DNA from: Crocinitomicaceae bacterium
GTDB taxonomy: Bacteria; Bacteroidota; Bacteroidia; Flavobacteriales_D; Crocinitomicaceae
NCBI GenBank assembly: GCA_016708105.1
Contig: JADJGJ010000001.1
Span: 744,001 to 808,000, forward strand
Length of the DNA stretch: 64,000 nucleotides
Direction of reading: 5' to 3'
The translations under genes and the position numbers were made by a program. A model generated the notes under the pieces. It was not told the DNA's origin. It saw nothing but the letters and a program-made list of their open reading frames with translations, and made no database searches. Position 1 is the first letter of the stretch. The number at the start of each line of letters is the position of its first letter. Below, piece by piece: positions 17,637 through 26,315 of this stretch.

Positions 17637-18620
17637 ATGAGAAAGATTTTATCTTTTTTTATGTGCTTTTCTATCGTGTCTATCTCAATGGCACAGCAAG
17701 ATGCGCAGTATTCGCATTACATGTTTGATCGCATGTCTTTCAACCCGGCCTCAACCGGTTTTAAAGGCTATTGTGCAACAGTAATCTATCGCAATCAATG
17801 GGACAGAGTTCAGGATGCTCCTAACTCTACCTTATTGAATTTACAGGCAAATATCCCAAAAATCAGCAGTGGGGTTGGTTTGTCTTTCACCAATGATGCC
17901 ATTGGATTCACTAGAAATAACACGGTTAGATTATGTTACGCACGGCACATTCCAACCAGTTATGGTGTTTTCAGTGCCGGTGCTTCGCTTGGAATTGTTA
18001 ACGTAAGCTTTTCACCAATGTGGGTGCCCCCTACAACAACTCCTGATCCAAACCTGCCTGCTGCAACTGCCGGAACAGGTTTTGATATGAACCTTGGCTT
18101 ATACTGGCACTCAACAGGCGATTATCCTTATTATGTTGGAGTATCGGCAACACACGTTTTACCTGCTAGCCTGAACATTGGGTCAAGTCTGGGTACAACC
18201 ACTAGCTATAGCGTTGCACGTCACTATTACATTATTGCCGGATATGACTATGATTTAGGTGCTACCATTGGTAGTCCAAGACCGTTCATGTTGCGTCCTT
18301 CAGTGCTTGTTAAAGCTGATGGGTCAACCATGATCTTTGACATTAATGTATTAGCTGAATATTATCTTAGCACATCAGCATATCTGTGGGGTGGTGCATC
18401 ATTCCGTATGTCTGACGGTGTTCCTATTATGTTAGGATATGCTTTTGCACCAAATAACCAACCAACAAAAAACTGGTTAAAATTTGGTTACTCATTTGAT
18501 ATAATGACCAACCCGCTGAAACAATATGGCAAAGGAACACACGAACTGATGATCAACTATTGCCTGTTTCCTCCTCCTCCGGTTGTAGCAAGACACGGAA
18601 ATCCGTTTATTTTGCAATAG
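17637..18620 (+). CDS. PorP/SprF-family T9SS outer-membrane protein, gld-linked
   Basis: This 327-residue protein from the ATG at 17637 has a clean signal peptide (RKILSFFMCFSIVSISMAQ). An in-frame GTG at 17619 would only lengthen it. The mature start QDAQYSHYMFDRMSFNPASTG and YRNQWDRVQDAPNSTLLN are the PorP/SprF signature. The remainder is a series of amphipathic beta strands expected of an outer-membrane barrel, closing with GTHELMINYCL. It lies directly upstream (103 bases) of gldK in the same orientation, the arrangement of porP-porKLMN in Porphyromonas gingivalis. PorP is needed there for T9SS function. The regulatory region at 17507-17636 contains a TATTTTAG that is one mismatch from the -7 consensus. 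Confidence 0.93.
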   Translation: MRKILSFFMCFSIVSISMAQQDAQYSHYMFDRMSFNPASTGFKGYCATVIYRNQWDRVQDAPNSTLLNLQANIPKISSGVGLSFTNDAIGFTRNNTVRLCYARHIPTSYGVFSAGASLGIVNVSFSPMWVPPTTTPDPNLPAATAGTGFDMNLGLYWHSTGDYPYYVGVSATHVLPASLNIGSSLGTTTSYSVARHYYIIAGYDYDLGATIGSPRPFMLRPSVLVKADGSTMIFDINVLAEYYLSTSAYLWGGASFRMSDGVPIMLGYAFAPNNQPTKNWLKFGYSFDIMTNPLKQYGKGTHELMINYCLFPPPPVVARHGNPFILQ

Positions 18621-18723
18621 AAAAAAATAATTCTGTAACCAAATTGCAAGATTGACGTTAAAAAGAAACCAAACCTGAACCTGATAGTCGTAAAATTAAG
18701 ATTGGTAGAAAAAACAAGGTAGC

Positions 18724-20352
18724 ATGAAAAAATTATTGTTTTTGGGAGTAGTAGGAGTTGCAGCGGTCTTTACCGCATGTGATTCCGGAACTGGTCACCT
18801 GACCGGTGTACAGGGGCGCAGGGCGTATTATCCTGAGATACCACTTGGAATGGTTTACATTCCGTCTGGTTCTTATACAATGGGTAATGGCGACCAAGAT
18901 GTGCCTTTCCTACATCAGGCCAGATCACACGTGGTTTCTATACACGCGTTGTATATGGATCAAACTGAAATCACAAACAACGAGTATCGTGAGTTTGTGT
19001 TTTGGGTGAAGGATTCTATCATGCTTGAAAGAATCTATTCTCGTGGTCTGAATGCAAGTTGGACAAATAGTATTGAAGGCAGCAATATTACTCCTGAAAT
19101 TGATCCAGGTCTTTTGGGTGATATGTTGAATTATCCGGATATCTATTATGATGAAACATCTCAGACCTGGTATAGTTTTGATCCAAATGATCCTTTCGCA
19201 AACCTTTCAGATCAAGAGATGCGTGCCAGATTCCCGCTTTCATGGAGAATTAAAGGGATTAAAGATGAGCAAGTTATTCCGTTGATTTCAGATATGTACT
19301 TAAGACCTACAGAACGCTGGTATAAGCGACGTGAAATAGATGTAAACCAGTTGAGATTTAAATATTACTGGATTGATTTACCTGAAGCGGCTAAAAAAGG
19401 TCGTGTTAACATTGTCCGCAATGGATACGACAAAGACGGTAACTTTACTAATCCGACGCTTAAACCTCAGCATCGTGACCTGAAAAATCCTGAGCATCCA
19501 TTTACCGGTCAGCCAGTCGGGCAAGATGAAAACCTGGGTTATTTCAACTCAAAAGGTCAAAACAATGCAATTCGTTCTCATGAAGATCGTGGGCGTTTTA
19601 TCATTGCTGAAGAAATCAACGTTTATCCTGATACATTGTGTTGGGTGCGTGATTTCACATACTCTTTCAATGATCCAATGACTAACATGTATTTCTGGCA
19701 TCCGGCTTATGATAATTATCCGGTGATTGGAATTACTTGGGTGCAAGCTCGTGCATTCTGCGTTTGGAGAACACAAAAATTGAATAACTGGCTTGAAGCA
19801 ATGGGTGCACTTTGGGTACAAGATTTCCGTTTACCTACTGAAGGTGAGTGGGAATATGGTTCACGCGGTGATCTGAAAGATAGCCCGTATCCATGGGGAG
19901 GTCCATACATTCGTAACTCTGCAGGTTGTATGCTAGGAAACTTTAAACCAATGCGCGGACGTTATTTTGATGATGGTGGTTTCTACCCTGTTAAAGCGTA
20001 TTCATATAACCCGAATGGTTACGGATTATATTGTATGGCTGGTAACGTGGCAGAATGGACTGAAACAGCGTATGACGAATCAGTTTATGAATTTGCGCAT
20101 GACCTGCAAACAGAATACAGATATTATGCAATGGACTGGGATCCACCTTCAATGAAAAGAAAAGTTATTCGTGGTGGTTCATGGAAAGATATTGGATTCT
20201 ATCTGCAAACAAGTGCCAGAACTTACGAATATCAGGATACATCTAAATCATACATCGGATTCAGATGCGTTCAAACTCATATCGGTCGTGGTGGTAGAGA
20301 CTTCTCACGTGAGGGAGGAGAGGAGTTGAGATCAGATATCGAGTTGCGTTAA
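18724..20352 (+). CDS. gldK: Gliding motility/T9SS lipoprotein GldK (PorK)
   Basis: This 542-residue protein has a lipoprotein signal (KKLLFLGVVGVAAVFTAC, lipobox cysteine at residue 19). Its formylglycine-generating-enzyme-like (SUMF1) domain is recognisable from PLGMVYIPSGSYTMGNGDQD, MDQTEITNNEYREFV, DFRLPTEGEWEYGSRG, GLYCMAGNVAEWTE and RKVIRGGSWKD to IGFRCV. GldK/PorK forms, with GldN/PorN, the large periplasmic ring attached to the outer membrane in the T9SS. Between the two halves of the SUMF1 domain lies a long insert (about residues 95-310) typical of GldK. The catalytic role of SUMF1 enzymes is not expected. It is the second gene of the porP-gldKLMN run. Confidence 0.98.
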   Translation: MKKLLFLGVVGVAAVFTACDSGTGHLTGVQGRRAYYPEIPLGMVYIPSGSYTMGNGDQDVPFLHQARSHVVSIHALYMDQTEITNNEYREFVFWVKDSIMLERIYSRGLNASWTNSIEGSNITPEIDPGLLGDMLNYPDIYYDETSQTWYSFDPNDPFANLSDQEMRARFPLSWRIKGIKDEQVIPLISDMYLRPTERWYKRREIDVNQLRFKYYWIDLPEAAKKGRVNIVRNGYDKDGNFTNPTLKPQHRDLKNPEHPFTGQPVGQDENLGYFNSKGQNNAIRSHEDRGRFIIAEEINVYPDTLCWVRDFTYSFNDPMTNMYFWHPAYDNYPVIGITWVQARAFCVWRTQKLNNWLEAMGALWVQDFRLPTEGEWEYGSRGDLKDSPYPWGGPYIRNSAGCMLGNFKPMRGRYFDDGGFYPVKAYSYNPNGYGLYCMAGNVAEWTETAYDESVYEFAHDLQTEYRYYAMDWDPPSMKRKVIRGGSWKDIGFYLQTSARTYEYQDTSKSYIGFRCVQTHIGRGGRDFSREGGEELRSDIELR

Positions 20353-20408
20353 AAGAGTAAATTATAAACCAAATAAATAAATGTTAAACTAATAAAAGCA
20401 AGGAAACT

Positions 20409-21248
20409 ATGAGACCAGGAACCAAAAAATGGAAATTATTTATGGCAAAGCTGTACGGTATCGGTGCAGCAGTTGTAATCGTTGGTGCGATGTTTAAAAT
20501 CATGCACTGGCCAGGTGCAGGTGCGATGCTTGTAGGAGGATTGAGTACAGAAGCCGTAATCTTTTTCTTTTCAGCATTTGAACCTTTACATGAAGATCCA
20601 AAATGGGAGTTAGTATATCCTGAACTAGCTCTTGCACACGATGAAAATTTTGACTTGCATGCCTATATAGATGAAAAAGGTGCGCATGGTGGTGGTCACG
20701 GTGGTGGCGGTGGTAGCGCCGGAACCGGAATTACCGAAAAATTTGACAGCCTGTTAGAAGAGGCAAAAATTGATGCAGATTTATTAAATCGCTTAGGTGA
20801 TGGTATTCGAAACCTGAGTGAAAATGCGGAAGGTTTGAAATCAGTTTCAACTGCTGCAGCTGCTACTGATTCTTATGTAGCAAGTCTTGAAGGTGCATCT
20901 AAACAAGTTAAAACACTTTCTGCTACTTACGAAAAAGCTTCTGAATCATTATTAGGGCTTACCTCAGGTACTGAAGAAGGTGCAAACTTTGGTGATCAAA
21001 TTAAGAAAGTGTCTACAAATCTTGCTGCGTTGAACAACGTTTACGAACTACAATTAAAAGGTTCAACAGCGCATCTTGAAGCAACTGAGAAATTCCAATC
21101 AGGTGTACTTGAAATGATGGATAATCTCAATTCTTCTATTTCTGATACTAAGATCTATAAAGAAAATATGGCCATGTTGTCTCGCAACTTGACTGACCTT
21201 AACCAGGTTTATGGCAATATGCTTAAAGCTATGACTATTACCAGATAA
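20409..21248 (+). CDS. gldL: T9SS/gliding inner-membrane motor protein GldL (PorL)
   Basis: This 279-residue protein has two transmembrane helices close to the N-terminus (about residues 14-32 and 38-56: LYGIGAAVVIVGAMFKIMHWPGAGAMLVGGLSTEAVIFFFSAF). KIMHWPGAG and FEPLHEDPKWELVYPEL are the GldL signature. The glutamate within the second helix (STEAVIF) is the residue expected to couple proton flow. A Gly/His-rich hinge (residues about 96-108) leads to a long helical cytoplasmic domain. GldL forms a pentamer around a GldM dimer, and this proton-driven motor powers T9SS export and gliding. The gene lies 56 bases after gldK and 64 before gldM. Confidence 0.98.
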   Translation: MRPGTKKWKLFMAKLYGIGAAVVIVGAMFKIMHWPGAGAMLVGGLSTEAVIFFFSAFEPLHEDPKWELVYPELALAHDENFDLHAYIDEKGAHGGGHGGGGGSAGTGITEKFDSLLEEAKIDADLLNRLGDGIRNLSENAEGLKSVSTAAAATDSYVASLEGASKQVKTLSATYEKASESLLGLTSGTEEGANFGDQIKKVSTNLAALNNVYELQLKGSTAHLEATEKFQSGVLEMMDNLNSSISDTKIYKENMAMLSRNLTDLNQVYGNMLKAMTITR

Positions 21249-21312
21249 TAACTTTGTTACTTTCTGGAAAAAAGGAATTAATTAGTTAACTAACTAAAAA
21301 AACTTAATAATC

Positions 21313-23028
21313 ATGGCAGGAGGAAAAGAAACCCCAAGGCAGAAGATGATCGGTATGATGTACCTCGTACTTACCGCACTTCTAGCTCTTAACGTTTCGA
21401 AGCAGATTGTCGCTGCTTTCGTAACGCTAAATGACAAGTTGGATGCATCGGCAACGATCATCAACAACAAAAACGAGGACACGCACGCTGAATTTGACAA
21501 AAAGCGCGCTGCATTGCAAGCAACCAAAGGGGATATGAAACTCTTTGAATTGTGGCAAGGAAAAGCCGTTGAACTAAAAAAGGAAACAGCGATTATAGTT
21601 GGCTATCTTTTAGGTGAGTGCAACGAGATGATTAAAACCTCTGAAGGTGCTGATTGGGTTGAAGAAACGGATGAAGCAGGTAATATTACCAAGTTGAAAC
21701 CTCTTATGGAGATTAGCGGAATGGATAATTATGATATTCCAACTAACATGTTTGTTGGTGGAAATCCGAACAGTCCGGTGCAACGAGGGTTGGATATCAC
21801 CGTGAAACTTCACGAATATCGTGATAAAATTGCGGTTATGATGGGAACGTATAAAGTAGGTAACAAGGATTGGTCATTTACGCCTCCATCAGATCTTACG
21901 GGACTTGGTGCAGCGTTGGCTACTTGTAACCCTGCAGACACTGCGAAAATTGCTCAGTTTTATAGAGCGCTTACCTACCCAGAGAAGCTTCATGCACATG
22001 AACATGGCGCTGAGGATCAACCATGGGTTTCTGTGATTTTTGACCATGCACCTATTGTAGCTGCGGCAGCAATGTTCACTTCATTGAAGCTTGATATTAA
22101 AAATGCTGAGTCAATGGTGACAGAATATATGCTAGGCAAAGTAGAGGCTCCAGTGTTTAACTTTAATAAAATTGAACCTTTGGCATTTGCTCGTACCGGC
22201 TACATCAATCAAGGAGATTCACTTAATTTAAGTGTTATGATTGCGGCTTATGACTCAAACGAGGTATCCAAAATTAAATGGGGTATGGACGCTGACACTA
22301 ACAATGAGGCCAATTGGAAAGAAGTTACGGGAAAAATAGGATTGTCTGGTTCTTCGCCTGGTTTTCACAAGGTTAAAGGTGTGATTGGAGTTAAAGAAAA
22401 AGGAGAGATTGCATGGAAACCTTGGGAATTTAGCTATACTGTTGGTCAACCAATGGGGGTTGTTGCTCTTCCTGAAATGCGTGTACTTTATGCCGGTTAT
22501 AATAACGTAGTTGAAGGTACTGCATCCGGTTATGATCCAAGCACCATCACATTGTCTGGCAGTGGTTGTTCATTGTCTTCAAAAGGAAATGGGCAGTATA
22601 TCGCAACTTGTACCAGAGGCACTAAAAAGGCGACTATTTCTATCAGTGCAAAAAAAGATGGAGGTGGATCAGTTAGCCTTGGAGCTTTTGATTTTGAGGT
22701 GAGACCAATGCCAAATGCGACGGTTTATTTCGGTGACGTTACTATGGGTGGTACTGCGTCTTACACACAGGCTTCAAATCAACCTGGTGTAACAGTCGCT
22801 TATGATCCTTCTGTTCCGCTAAAAGGGGTAAAATTTTCTATTAGTGGAGGTCAAGTAAAGGTTGATGGAATTGCAGGTGTTGGGGGATTGACAAGTGGCG
22901 GACAGTTTGACTCCAAATCCAAGAGTTTATTAAAACAATCCAAAGGGAAACAAGTAACTATTATTGTTGACTATAAAGGTCCTGATGGAATTGGTAAAAA
23001 AGGAGGAGTGTCTTTTACAGTAAAATAG
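21313..23028 (+). CDS. gldM: T9SS/gliding motor protein GldM (PorM)
   Basis: This 571-residue protein has one N-terminal transmembrane helix (MIGMMYLVLTALLALNVSKQIV), preceded by the characteristic AGGKETPRQK. A long periplasmic region follows that in GldM folds into four domains (a helical D1, then Ig-like D2-D4). The late domains are visible as beta-rich segments such as PEMRVLYAGYNNVVEGTASGYDPS and RPMPNATVYFGDVTMGGTAS. GldM spans the periplasm and transmits torque from GldL to the GldK-GldN ring. The gene starts 64 bases after gldL and ends 20 bases before gldN. Its length is slightly above the usual 510-530 residues. Confidence 0.98.
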   Translation: MAGGKETPRQKMIGMMYLVLTALLALNVSKQIVAAFVTLNDKLDASATIINNKNEDTHAEFDKKRAALQATKGDMKLFELWQGKAVELKKETAIIVGYLLGECNEMIKTSEGADWVEETDEAGNITKLKPLMEISGMDNYDIPTNMFVGGNPNSPVQRGLDITVKLHEYRDKIAVMMGTYKVGNKDWSFTPPSDLTGLGAALATCNPADTAKIAQFYRALTYPEKLHAHEHGAEDQPWVSVIFDHAPIVAAAAMFTSLKLDIKNAESMVTEYMLGKVEAPVFNFNKIEPLAFARTGYINQGDSLNLSVMIAAYDSNEVSKIKWGMDADTNNEANWKEVTGKIGLSGSSPGFHKVKGVIGVKEKGEIAWKPWEFSYTVGQPMGVVALPEMRVLYAGYNNVVEGTASGYDPSTITLSGSGCSLSSKGNGQYIATCTRGTKKATISISAKKDGGGSVSLGAFDFEVRPMPNATVYFGDVTMGGTASYTQASNQPGVTVAYDPSVPLKGVKFSISGGQVKVDGIAGVGGLTSGGQFDSKSKSLLKQSKGKQVTIIVDYKGPDGIGKKGGVSFTVK

Positions 23029-23048
23029 TTTAACTAAAAAGTGAGAGT

Positions 23049-24092
23049 ATGTTGAGTTTGAGAGGGAAAATTGCGTTATTGGGAATTGCGCTTCTGGGTG
23101 AAGTGACCTTTGCCCAAGATGAAATTAGAGGACCGATAGCAAACCCTGCGCCCGGTGTATTAGACGGTGTGTACGTGCAAGAGCATGTGCCTACTAAAAA
23201 GGTAGTACCATATGAGTACGTACGAGAAGCTGATGTTGCTTGGGCTAAGCGGGTTTGGCGAGTAATTGATTTACGAGAGAAATTCAATCACCCTTTATAT
23301 TATCCCCTTGATGACTTTCAGGATGCCATGAATGAACTTGATTTTACGCAGTGGCTCCGGAATCCAACTAGATGGAGTTTATGGACAATTATCCGATATC
23401 ATATCATGACGGGTGATTTAACATTATACTCTCCTTTTCATCCAGATTGGCAAACATGGAGAGACGGAGACTTATTCAAGTATCCCTATACCGCTGAGAA
23501 ATACGGTTTGGGTCCAGGCGGTACTTTCATTTCAGATTCTGTGTTCAGAAAGAATGTAAAGGCCATGGAGTATTTGGGTTATGAAGAGTTTAGTGCAAAT
23601 CCAACGCCGATAAAGAGTATCTCAGACCCTTTGTATGACTCTGTTGATGCCACAGGTATGACTGTTTATTATCCAAACGAATTCTTTTGGTATGAAGCCA
23701 AGGACATTGTTCAGTATCGAGTTAAGGAAGATTGGTTCTTTGACAAAGAAAGATCTGTAATGGATGTTCGAATTATTGGTTTGTGTCCTGTTGTATATAA
23801 GATGGATGATAAAGGAAATATAGAAGGTTTCAAGGAACTCTTCTGGCTCTACTTCCCAGAGTGTCGTTATGTATTCCAAAACTTCTTTGTGCAGAATAAA
23901 GATAATGATGCGCAGAGAATGTCTTATGACGACTTGTTCTGGAAACGGATGTTCCAAAGCTATATCGTGAAGTCATCGAATATCTATGACCGTGAAATAG
24001 ACAGTTACAAAGCGGGTGTTGATGCCTTGCTTGAGTCAGAGCGAATCAAAGAAGAGATTTTCATCTTTGAACATGACCTCTGGAATTTCTAA
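23049..24092 (+). CDS. gldN: T9SS/gliding periplasmic protein GldN (PorN)
   Basis: This 347-residue secreted periplasmic protein has a signal peptide ending at EVTFAQ. GldN features include VREADVAWAKRVWRVIDLREKFNHPLYYP near residues 55-85, a conserved tryptophan-rich core, DWFFDKERSVMDVRIIGL, and LFWLYFPECRYVFQNF. GldN binds GldK to form the T9SS periplasmic ring. It is the last gene of the run, and a strong terminator starts 18 bases after the stop. No sprE/gldO-like paralogue follows, unlike the gldN-gldO pair known in Flavobacterium johnsoniae. Confidence 0.98.
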   Translation: MLSLRGKIALLGIALLGEVTFAQDEIRGPIANPAPGVLDGVYVQEHVPTKKVVPYEYVREADVAWAKRVWRVIDLREKFNHPLYYPLDDFQDAMNELDFTQWLRNPTRWSLWTIIRYHIMTGDLTLYSPFHPDWQTWRDGDLFKYPYTAEKYGLGPGGTFISDSVFRKNVKAMEYLGYEEFSANPTPIKSISDPLYDSVDATGMTVYYPNEFFWYEAKDIVQYRVKEDWFFDKERSVMDVRIIGLCPVVYKMDDKGNIEGFKELFWLYFPECRYVFQNFFVQNKDNDAQRMSYDDLFWKRMFQSYIVKSSNIYDREIDSYKAGVDALLESERIKEEIFIFEHDLWNF

Positions 24093-24110
24093 TACAAAAT
24101 TTAAAATAGA

Positions 24111-24144
24111 AAAAACCGTCTCCTTCTGGAGGCGGTTTTTTTTT
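24111..24144 (+). terminator. Rho-independent terminator after gldN
   Basis: A 13-bp stem (24111-24123 with 24128-24140, one G-U pair) with a tetraloop TTCT is followed by T-run 24136-24144. It closes the porP-gldKLMN transcription unit. Confidence 0.93.
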
Positions 24145-24327
24145 GCTCATAATTCATAATCGGTGATATTATAATGGGGATTTAGGATTGATAACGCCTC
24201 AGAATTATTCAGTGTTCTACTATTGATAAAAAAAACAGGTAAATGGTATGTTTTGCAAGTCGCTATTATTATTTCAAGCTTCTATTGCATAATGTCATGG
24301 TAAACTAAAATATCATACCAAATGCTA

Positions 24328-24335
24328 TAACTTTG
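24328..24335 (+). promoter_or_regulatory. Putative -7 box almost touching the ABC-F start codon
   Basis: TAACTTTG fits the TAnnTTTG consensus and ends only 4 bases before the ATG at 24340. If it is used, the transcript would start at or within a few bases of the start codon, giving a leaderless mRNA. No TTTG at the expected -33 distance is seen. Confidence 0.4.
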
Positions 24336-24339
24336 CAGC

Positions 24340-26262
24340 ATGATTAGATTAGCTGACTTGTCGTATTACCTGCCACAGGGATTTTTATATAAAAATGTTT
24401 CCATGTTTTTGGACAGAGGAGATAAAATTGGTCTCACCGGTAAGAATGGTGTTGGAAAATCTACTCTTCTAAAAATTATTGCGGGCGATTTGCAGCCGAC
24501 TGAAGGAAGTGTTTTGCGTGAAAAAAATCTGCAAATTGGTTTTCTAACCCAAGAACTGAAAATTGAAAAAGATAAAATAGTTAGAAATTACGTTGAAGAA
24601 TCTAACGTTGAAGTTAACAGATTGAATGAGCAACTTGATGACGTGAATCATCAATTAGCAACGCGTACGGATTATGAGTCAGAAATCTATCACGATTTGA
24701 TGGAACGCGTGACTCAAATTAATGACAGACTCACCGTGTTAGATGCCTATCAATTAAAAGAGAAAACTGAAACAGTATTGAAAGGTCTCGGATTTAAACC
24801 GAATGATTTGGATATGCCTTTGTCACAATTCAGTGGCGGATGGCAAATGCGGGCAGAATTAGCCAGATTACTTGTCAATAATCCGGATGTACTATTGATT
24901 GATGAGCCAACAAATCATTTGGATATTGTATCTATACAATGGCTTGAAAATTATCTAAAACAATTCAAGGGTGGATTAATTCTCATTTCACATGACAGAC
25001 GATTTTTGGATAATGTTACCAACCGGACAATTGAAATCGCTAATCAACGCTTGTATGATTATAAATGTAATTACTCCAAATACCTTGTTTTGCATGCTGA
25101 AGAAATGGAGCGTACCATGCAGGCAAAAAAGAATCAGGATAAAGAAATTAAACGCACCGAAGATTTAATTAATAAATATCGCGCAAAAGCCAATAAGGCA
25201 TCCTTTGCGCAAAGTTTGATAAAAAAACTAGACAAGGTTGAACGCATTGAAATTGATACCATAGAACGCAAGGCATTCAATCTGAAATTCTCACTTGCCA
25301 ACGCATCCGGGAGAATGGTGCTTGACATTAAAAAGATGTCAAAAAAATTTGGGAATAAAATCATTTTTGACAACATGGATCTTGTGCTGGACAGAGGTGA
25401 TAAGGTTGCCCTGTTGGGACCTAATGGAGTTGGAAAATCTACCCTGATCAAAGCAATCAACAAAGAAATTAACTATGAGGGTGAAATAATATTCGGTCAC
25501 AACGTATCAATCGGATATTTTGCGCAAGACTCAGCTGAAAAACTCAACGGAGAAAAAACTGTTTTTGAAACCATAGATGAAATTGCAACCGGAGAAAAAA
25601 GAAAAGATATAAGAAATATTCTAGGTGCTTTTTTATTCGGTGGGGAAGAGATTGACAAAAAGGTGAAAGTACTTTCAGGAGGTGAACGGACTCGTCTTGC
25701 GATATGTAAATTGCTATTTCAGGATTTTAATTTCTTGATCATGGATGAGCCAACAAATCACCTTGATTTGAATAGCAAAGACATTCTGAAAGATGCCCTC
25801 AAAACTTATGAAGGCACCATTCTTCTTGTATCACACGACCGTGATTTTTTAGATGGATTGAGCACCAAAATATGGGAGATACAAAATGCACAAATCAGAA
25901 CGCACTATTTTGATGTGAATGAATTTGTAGCACGCCTTAATAATGAGTTTTCAGGTAATCTATCAGAACAAAAAAAGCAAGATCAATCAACGGGTGATCA
26001 TCGCAACCAGCACGAGAAACAAAAGGCAGACAAATCTCAACTCAGAAAACTTGAAAATCAATTGCGTAAATTAGAAAATGATATCGAAGCGCATGAAAAA
26101 AATCTGGCTGAAAAAAATGCTGCACTTGAACAAGTAGATTTTAGTGATACTGAAAAGTATCAAAAAATTGCGAGTGAGTATCAAGTATTGAGAACATCAC
26201 TAGATCAATTGATGCTTGATTGGGAGGATGTGCAAACCAAGCTAGAGGAGATGCGCGAGTGA
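24340..26262 (+). CDS. ABC-F family ATP-binding protein (ribosome-associated ATPase type)
   Basis: This 640-residue soluble protein has two ABC ATPase domains and no membrane segment. Domain 1 has Walker A GKNGVGKST, signature SQFSGGWQMRAELARLL and Walker B LLIDEPTNHLD. Domain 2 has GPNGVGKST, LSGGERTRLAICKLL and LIMDEPTNHLD. The inter-domain linker (residues about 250-310) is lysine-rich and helical. The C-terminal 80 residues form a charged coiled coil (KSQLRKLENQLRKLENDIE), as in the Uup/YheS/YdiF types. Such proteins act on ribosomes or DNA, or confer antibiotic tolerance; which applies here is unknown. It stands alone between the gldN terminator and a convergent acyltransferase gene. Confidence 0.95.
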   Translation: MIRLADLSYYLPQGFLYKNVSMFLDRGDKIGLTGKNGVGKSTLLKIIAGDLQPTEGSVLREKNLQIGFLTQELKIEKDKIVRNYVEESNVEVNRLNEQLDDVNHQLATRTDYESEIYHDLMERVTQINDRLTVLDAYQLKEKTETVLKGLGFKPNDLDMPLSQFSGGWQMRAELARLLVNNPDVLLIDEPTNHLDIVSIQWLENYLKQFKGGLILISHDRRFLDNVTNRTIEIANQRLYDYKCNYSKYLVLHAEEMERTMQAKKNQDKEIKRTEDLINKYRAKANKASFAQSLIKKLDKVERIEIDTIERKAFNLKFSLANASGRMVLDIKKMSKKFGNKIIFDNMDLVLDRGDKVALLGPNGVGKSTLIKAINKEINYEGEIIFGHNVSIGYFAQDSAEKLNGEKTVFETIDEIATGEKRKDIRNILGAFLFGGEEIDKKVKVLSGGERTRLAICKLLFQDFNFLIMDEPTNHLDLNSKDILKDALKTYEGTILLVSHDRDFLDGLSTKIWEIQNAQIRTHYFDVNEFVARLNNEFSGNLSEQKKQDQSTGDHRNQHEKQKADKSQLRKLENQLRKLENDIEAHEKNLAEKNAALEQVDFSDTEKYQKIASEYQVLRTSLDQLMLDWEDVQTKLEEMRE

Positions 26263-26315
26263 GAGCTTCAATCAATTCTGCAACTACTCTGCAAAATTGT
26301 TCTTTATGCGCTGAA

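Noticed and set aside
18724..20352. GldK read as a sulfatase-modifying (formylglycine-generating) enzyme
   Set aside because: The SUMF1-like fold is present, but the lipobox, large insert and gldLMN context identify GldK, which has a structural role.
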